In this document: in pieces, positions 5,898-8,479 of the stretch
Layout of the letters: each line of letters begins with the position of its first letter
Position numbering within the stretch: the stretch's first letter is position 1
Translations under genes and position numbers: made by a program
Assembly (NCBI GenBank): GCA_001872165.1
Contig: MNXK01000136.1
Location: 1-8,479, forward strand
DNA length: 8,479 nt
Source of the DNA: Anaerolineae bacterium CG2_30_58_95
GTDB lineage: Bacteria > Chloroflexota > Anaerolineae > Anaerolineales > Villigracilaceae
Direction: 5' to 3'
Notes under the pieces: model-generated
Seen by the model: only the letters and a program-made list of their open reading frames with translations
Databases searched by the model: none
What the model was told of the DNA's origin: nothing

Positions 5898-6191
5898 ATG
5901 GACGAGATAGCCACCAAGCAGTCCTACCCTTGCAACGATTGTCAGGCTGGCGTGATGCGCCTGCAATTTATCACCTACTTCACCTGGTTGAGCGACGAGT
6001 TGATCACCGTGCCCAACTTCCCGGCCTGGATTTGCGACGTGTGCGGACGGCGCGAGTACGACGAGCGCGCCATCTCCTGGCTGTCCATGCTGCTCAACCC
6101 GGATGCAGGCAAGACTGCGACGCGGCCGCGCCGCTCGCGTCCGCCGCTGGAGCAGCGCGATTCAGATTCAACCCGCCCGGCCGTGGAGTGA
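5898..6191 (+). CDS. YgiT-type zinc-finger domain protein
   Basis: 97 aa. ATG 5898 is preceded by GAGGAG at 5882-5887 (10-nt spacing). Two CxxC knuckles, YPCNDC (C12, C15) and WICDVCG (C46, C49), flank a hydrophobic beta-type stretch with VPNFPAWIC, the arrangement seen in the N-terminal zinc domain of MqsA/YgiT antitoxins. The DNA-binding helix-turn-helix that follows in full MqsA is absent; instead the tail (from about residue 74) is basic and Pro/Ser/Arg-rich. Free-standing YgiT fingers are often annotated as antitoxin-like, but no MqsR-type toxin ORF lies beside it. Its function is therefore open: a zinc-binding adaptor, or a remnant of a toxin-antitoxin pair. It probably lies in the lepB transcript. 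Confidence 0.75.
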   Translation: MDEIATKQSYPCNDCQAGVMRLQFITYFTWLSDELITVPNFPAWICDVCGRREYDERAISWLSMLLNPDAGKTATRPRRSRPPLEQRDSDSTRPAVE

Positions 6192-6215
6192 ACCTTGCCC
6201 CTGGAAAGCCGATAG

Positions 6216-6755
6216 ATGACTGAGACCACCTCCCCTACCCAACGCCAGATCGCGGCCGATTTTCTCACGCCGGGCTACCGCATCGTGGGCCACATCATGG
6301 CGCCGCGCAGCGGGCTGATGGGCTTGATGAACGATACCACCTCTTCTTTCATGGAAGTGCTGGACGCAAAACTGGCGCGCCTGCACATGCCCAGCAAGCT
6401 GGCCGGCGAATACGAATTGATTGACTTGGTCAAGCCCAACATCTTTGCGGTCTGCCTCCCCCGCCGCGAGGACGTGGGGCCGCAGGCGCTGGCGCGCGGC
6501 GGCTACCAGAACCTGGTCAAATACCCCATCCGCGTTACCACCCAGGTCTACGAGCTGGAAGGGACGCTGGAATGGGCCGGACGCTTCGACTTCTCGACCG
6601 TCATGGTGGAAGGCACGCGTGACTTCGTCCCGCTCTACGATACCACGTTGACCGCCATCCTGATCCCCAGCCTGCGCATCGAAAGCCCGGCGCTGCTCTT
6701 CAACCGCAAGCAGGTGGACATCCTGGCCCTGCTCTCCCACCGGAAGGAAACTTAG
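6216..6755 (+). CDS. Conserved-looking hypothetical protein, function unknown
   Basis: 179 aa. ATG 6216 is preceded by ggaaag at 6203-6208 (7-nt spacing) and lies 24 bp after the zinc-finger gene, so the two probably share a transcript. I do not recognise the family. There is no signal peptide or membrane segment. The sequence is mixed alpha/beta: an N-terminal region with RIVGHIMAPRSGLMGLMNDTTSSF, then alternating hydrophobic strands (YELIDLVKPNIFAVCL, YPIRVTTQVYELEGTLEW, FDFSTVMVEG, LTAILIPSL). It ends with ALLFNRKQVDILALL. It has one cysteine and no obvious catalytic motif. The beta-rich pattern could suit a small ligand-binding or scaffolding domain, but that is a guess. Codon use and GC resemble its neighbours, so it looks native. 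Confidence 0.7.
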   Translation: MTETTSPTQRQIAADFLTPGYRIVGHIMAPRSGLMGLMNDTTSSFMEVLDAKLARLHMPSKLAGEYELIDLVKPNIFAVCLPRREDVGPQALARGGYQNLVKYPIRVTTQVYELEGTLEWAGRFDFSTVMVEGTRDFVPLYDTTLTAILIPSLRIESPALLFNRKQVDILALLSHRKET

Positions 6756-6764
6756 GGAAATCGC

Positions 6765-6793
6765 TTGACCTGAGGTTAGGGGGATGGTAAAAT
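6765..6793 (+). promoter_or_regulatory. Sigma70-type promoter of the tRNA-Glu unit
   Basis: TTGACC (6765-6770) and TAAAAT (6788-6793) are separated by 17 bp, each 5/6 to consensus. The predicted start, near 6800, lies about 9 nt before the mature tRNA 5' end. It begins 10 bp after the preceding gene's stop codon. Confidence 0.8.
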
Positions 6794-6808
6794 CCCCCCG
6801 CTCGATAA

Positions 6809-6881
6809 GCCCCCATCGTCTAGTGGACCAGGACGCAGCCCTTTCAAGGCTAAAGCTGGAGTTCGAATCTCCATGGGGGCA
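6809..6881 (+). tRNA. tRNA-Glu (anticodon TTC)
   Basis: The 73-nt cloverleaf has a perfect 7-bp acceptor stem: gccccca (6809-6815) with tgggggc (6874-6880), discriminator A at 6881. The D-arm region is of the tRNA-Glu type (cgtctagtggaccagga). The anticodon loop is ctttcaa (6841-6847) with TTC at 6843-6845, on a stem of agcc/ggct plus a weak outer pair. The T arm is tggag-ttcgaat-ctcca. CCA is not encoded; ctgg follows. It is driven by its own promoter. The 3' half is repeated twice downstream at 75-bp intervals before the terminator, so the primary transcript carries three competing copies of the acceptor 3' strand. Confidence 0.95.
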
Positions 6882-7033
6882 CTGGAAAAGTGCCAGCCCT
6901 TTGATACCGTCGAGGTACACGAGGCTAAAGCTGGAGTTCGAATCTCCATGGGGGCACTGGAAAAATGCCAGCCCTTTGATACCATCGAGGTACTCGAGGC
7001 TAAAGCTGGAGTTCGAATCTCCATGGGGGCACT
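6847..7033 (+). repeat. 75-bp tandem repeat carrying the tRNA-Glu 3' half (2.5 copies)
   Basis: Unit 1 is 6847-6921, unit 2 is 6922-6996, and a partial third is 6997-7033. Units 1 and 2 differ at three positions (72/75 identical). The first 37 bases are identical in all three copies and comprise the tRNA 3' half (aggctaaagc through the T arm and acceptor 3' strand). The remaining 38 bases contain ctgg...ccag and tacc-n5-ggta hairpins. They also contain cagcccttt, which copies the 5' anticodon arm. Relative to the genuine tRNA, each extra copy has about 19 bp in place of the bases ca, just after ttt in the anticodon loop. Confidence 0.9.
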
Positions 7034-7055
7034 CCGCCGAAAGGCGGTTTCTTGT
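7034..7055 (+). terminator. Intrinsic terminator of the tRNA-Glu unit
   Basis: ccgcc (7034-7038), tetraloop gaaa, ggcgg (7043-7047), then tttcttgtt. It directly follows the third copy of the tRNA 3' end, so the repeats lie inside the tRNA transcript. Confidence 0.85.
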
Positions 7056-7119
7056 TAAAATCGGAGACCCCATTAATACCTTACCAATGAAATTCTTGTT
7101 TTTTTGCAAGAAAATCTCA

Positions 7120-7206
7120 CCACAGAGAACACGGAGATTTTAAAAAAGTTTTCTCTGTGGTCTCCCCCGGCACCTGCGCCCGGGGCAGGTGTGTGCGCTC
7201 TGTGGT
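7120..7206 (+). repeat. Dispersed CCACAGAGAA-type repeat with an inserted palindrome
   Basis: ccacagagaa (7120-7129) and ttctctgtgg (7151-7160) are perfect 10-bp inverted arms. After a second, GC-rich hairpin, cacctgc-n7-gcaggtg (7171-7191), the phrase ctctgtggtt recurs at 7197-7206. The stretch at about 7162-7196 looks like a small palindromic element inserted into the older repeat. An A/T-rich hairpin, ttcttg-n8-caagaa (7093-7112), lies just upstream. No gene is visible in 7056-7251. Confidence 0.55.
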
Positions 7207-7251
7207 TCATTCTTTTTGGTTTCGGCTTGTCCGAGTTAGGTTAATCAAAAG

Positions 7252-7387
7252 TCACTTCGCACGGGTTGATCCTTCCACGACGGCGATTTCTTCTGGTGTC
7301 AGGTCGTAGAGCTTGTACACAAGCTCGTCAATCTCCCACTCCAACACCGTCGTGTCCGCCGACCCTTCGACTTCGCTCAGGACAGGC
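7252..7387 (-). pseudogene. Decayed duplicate of a restriction-modification gene C-terminus
   Basis: Read on the minus strand, the frame gives SADTTVLEWEIDELVYKL, then YDLTPEEIAVVEGSTRAK and a stop (7252-7254). This parallels ADTTALEREIDQLVYKL and YDLTPEEIAIVEGKSE at the right edge (8318-8479). At DNA level 7271-7359 and 8331-8419 match at 79 of 89 positions without gaps. Upstream, the match stops and the in-frame repeat peptide PVLSEVEG (7363-7387) replaces the expected sequence; nothing else resembling the enzyme follows. It is a C-terminal fragment without its catalytic body, so it is treated as a pseudogene. It may mark recombination between two related restriction-modification genes. Confidence 0.7.
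7363..7387. repeat. PVLSEVEG/LRLRSGQA-type dispersed palindromic repeat
   Basis: The 25-bp element cccttcgacttcgctcagg...acaggc lies at 7363-7387. In one frame it encodes PVLSEVEG (minus strand) and in another TLRLRSGQA (plus strand), peptides I recall being embedded in many metagenome-derived bacterial proteins. It starts exactly where homology of the pseudogene to the intact gene ends. Twelve bases (7376-7387, read in reverse) recur at 329-340. Confidence 0.65.
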
Positions 7388-7431
7388 GGCTCGGCGCGCT
7401 TGGCAGGGATTGTTTTTCGGTTTTGGGCAAT

Positions 7432-7460
7432 TTGACAATCATATTCATTTGTGCTACACT
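7432..7460 (+). promoter_or_regulatory. Strong sigma70-type promoter of a candidate small RNA
   Basis: Perfect TTGACA (7432-7437), a 17-bp spacer, and TACACT (7455-7460) preceded by TGC (extended -10). No coding gene follows on this strand: the transcript would run about 66 nt into a terminator at the convergent 3' end of the DUF3800 gene. Confidence 0.7.
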
Positions 7461-7466
7461 AACTAC

Positions 7467-7532
7467 AATCCGTTTAGCGGAGGTGGATAGCCAGTGGCTA
7501 TCGGAGAGCGCCCGTAAGGGCGTTTCTCTTTG
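7467..7532 (+). ncRNA. Candidate small RNA of about 66 nt with three hairpins
   Basis: It begins about 7 nt after the strong extended -10 promoter. Three perfect consecutive hairpins follow: tccg-n5-cgga (7469-7481), gatagcc-agt-ggctatc (7486-7502), and the terminator cgccc-gtaa-gggcg (7509-7522) with a T-rich tail. A purine-rich gcggagg (7477-7483) looks like a Shine-Dalgarno sequence. The only reading frames after it are very short (GTG 7494 gives MAIGERP), so a coding role is unlikely. I do not recognise the RNA family. It converges on the DUF3800 gene and its tail overlaps that gene's stop codon, which would permit 3'-end interaction with that mRNA. Confidence 0.55.
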
Positions 7533-7534
7533 TT
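7508..7534 (+). terminator. Intrinsic terminator of the candidate small RNA
   Basis: cgccc (7509-7513), loop gtaa, ggcg-closing arm gggcg (7518-7522), then tttctctttgtt. The U-rich side is on the plus strand only. On the minus strand the hairpin is followed by gctctcc, so it is a poor terminator for the DUF3800 gene. Confidence 0.7.
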
Positions 7535-8321
7535 AAGGGAGTAACTTCTTGCCGTATCCTTGTATCTGACCACTGCGCGAACGCATATATTTGTTTGCTC
7601 GCAAAATAGCGCATATTTTATCGCCAAATATATCCCTCGTGTCGGCAATCAATTGGTTATCGAGTAGTATTTCACGCCGAGATGGGTGGGCGATCAGGTC
7701 TGCCAGTTGCAGGCCGGCAATATCGGCGCTCTTGGGTTTGACTTTGAGTTCGCGGGAGGTCATCCTTTCCTGCCAGCGTTCAGCAGGAATGGGATCTGTG
7801 CCGTTTGCATATAGCCGCCGATAAGAGTCTTTGAGTTTCTCATCTTCTTTTCCGCCGCGGCTCTCCACCATTACATCGCCATGATGGTTCGCATAGTGTA
7901 GAAAAAGCACAAAACGTTCAAGCATGACTGCCATGCAATAGTGATAGGGATGGTAACGCCAGACGGAATACTGGTCGCGGTGCGCTTTTTTATCCAGCAC
8001 TACGGTGATCACCTGATATTCCCAGCGGTCGAGTGCAGCGAGTAAGGTCTGATTAAAGCGCTTTTCCACCTTTGTGTCTTGCAAGACTTGGAAAGGCGGG
8101 CGGCGGTTGACCATTTCTTTGCGGTGGAAAATGACCGGCTCGTCGGGATCGTGTTGGAAAAATTGGCGCTTGATCTCTTCCATCTCCGGCTGGAGCGTAC
8201 CGGCGATGTAACCAGATTCCAAGATCACGCCGGTGAGCGCCAGAAAGCGTTGGTTGGGGTCGTCGGCATGAGTCAGGTCGTGGTTGCCAGTTTCGTCAAT
8301 GTAAATGCGATACAGGCTCAT
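7533..8321 (-). CDS. DUF3800 domain-containing protein
   Basis: 262 aa. ATG (8319-8321) overlaps the upstream gene's stop as ATGA, and GGAAGG (complement of 8331-8336) lies 9 nt upstream. Family landmarks are the N-terminal YRIYIDETGNHD, the central IFHRKEM, VITVVLDKKAH, and near the C-terminus ADIAGLQLADLIAHPSRR. DUF3800 proteins are thought to have an RNase H-like fold; the acidic residues in the IDETG and QLADLIA blocks are the candidate metal-binding residues. The biochemical activity is not established. The family is frequently found in mobile and defence neighbourhoods, and here it is co-translated with a restriction-modification-like gene, suggesting an accessory or nuclease role there. 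Length is typical and no damage is visible. GC is lower than in the lepB and prs genes, consistent with acquisition. Confidence 0.85.
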   Translation of the reverse strand: MSLYRIYIDETGNHDLTHADDPNQRFLALTGVILESGYIAGTLQPEMEEIKRQFFQHDPDEPVIFHRKEMVNRRPPFQVLQDTKVEKRFNQTLLAALDRWEYQVITVVLDKKAHRDQYSVWRYHPYHYCMAVMLERFVLFLHYANHHGDVMVESRGGKEDEKLKDSYRRLYANGTDPIPAERWQERMTSRELKVKPKSADIAGLQLADLIAHPSRREILLDNQLIADTRDIFGDKICAILRANKYMRSRSGQIQGYGKKLLP

Positions 8322-8479
8322 TCGCTTTTCCCTTCCACGATGGCGATTTCTTCGGGGGTCAAGTCGTAGAGCTTGTAAACAAGCTGGTCAATCTCTCGCT
8401 CCAATGCCGTCGTGTCCGCTTTCGGGTCGCGCTGCTTCGCGGCGAGAATGCGGTCAACGAGGGTGACGATAGGCTTCTG
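8318..8479 (-). CDS. C-terminus of a probable Eco57I/type IIG-like DNA methyltransferase or restriction-modification enzyme (partial)
   Basis: The minus-strand frame is open from the right edge and ends at TGA (8318-8320); 53 residues are visible. They read VDRILAAKQRDPKADTTALE, then REIDQLVYKLYDLTPEEIAI and VEG. The pattern 'VD.ILA.K..DP.ADT..LE.EID.LVY.LY.LT.EEI.IVE' is the usual C-terminal tail of Eco57I/TaqI-like N6-adenine methyltransferases and of type IIG fused restriction-modification enzymes, after their specificity domain. The catalytic NPPY and nuclease motifs would lie off the window, so activity cannot be judged. It is the first gene of an operon with the DUF3800 gene (4-bp overlap). 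A second, decayed copy of this tail lies about 1 kb downstream. Confidence 0.65.
   Translation of the reverse strand, partial: QKPIVTLVDRILAAKQRDPKADTTALEREIDQLVYKLYDLTPEEIAIVEGKSE

Noticed and set aside
6847..7033. CRISPR-like array
   Set aside because: Only 2.5 units, both unit parts are conserved (no variable spacers), and the repeat is a tRNA 3' half.
6168..7109. Long minus-strand open frame with repeated GDSNSSFSL segments
   Set aside because: It runs antisense through the 179-aa gene and the tRNA repeats, with no start signal; it is a high-GC shadow frame.
6784..7143. Open frame on the plus strand with 25-residue repeats (RLKLEFESPWGH...)
   Set aside because: It translates the tRNA-Glu gene and its 75-bp repeats; 75 is a multiple of three, so the frame stays open. 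It is a spurious protein.

Overview
The window looks like chromosomal DNA from a high-GC bacterium. The best guess is Chloroflexota, class Anaerolineae. This rests on the overall gene flavour, frequent GTG/TTG starts, and dispersed short repeats of kinds I associate with that group (a PVLSEVEG-encoding palindrome, TGATCAGTTATCAGTG iterations, CCACAGAGAA repeats). No rRNA or marker gene fixes the taxonomy, so this is inference.

Left part (1-2490, + strand). The tail of a probable radical-SAM/SPASM-like protein ends at 310 and is followed by a terminator-like hairpin. Next comes a tightly overlapped three-gene run: an isoprenylcysteine-methyltransferase-like membrane protein, a divergent ribose-phosphate pyrophosphokinase, and a C_GCAxxG_C_C redox-type protein. 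The overlaps (TAATG, then ATGA) indicate one translationally coupled operon.

Middle (2491-5152). A roughly 215-bp intergenic region holds several perfect hairpins, including two neighbours whose loops are complementary (potential kissing loops). It is followed by a secreted lipoprotein with an HExxH metalloprotease motif. A dual-specificity/tyrosine phosphatase starts on the base after the lipoprotein's stop codon. A class I methyltransferase follows; its N-terminal region runs through a dispersed 16-bp repeat.

Right-middle (5153-6755). A good sigma70-type promoter with two 24-bp-spaced palindromic operator candidates precedes signal peptidase I (TTG start with a strong GGAGG). A YgiT-type zinc-finger protein and an unrecognised 179-aa protein follow at short spacing.

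6756-7055 holds tRNA-Glu(TTC) with its own promoter. Two extra 75-bp tandem units follow, each repeating the tRNA 3' half, and then an intrinsic terminator. 7056-7532 is non-coding and repeat-rich. It contains a nested palindrome inside a dispersed repeat, a decayed duplicate of a restriction-modification gene C-terminus interrupted by the PVLSEVEG repeat, and a candidate small RNA of about 66 nt with an excellent promoter, three hairpins and a terminator.

The right end (7533-8479, - strand) is an ATGA-overlapped pair: the C-terminus of a probable Eco57I/type IIG-like DNA methyltransferase or restriction enzyme, then a complete DUF3800 protein. This is plausibly the edge of a defence locus. 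The tRNA-Glu with repeated 3' ends lies between the housekeeping-like genes and this accessory edge, as expected for an old integration site.
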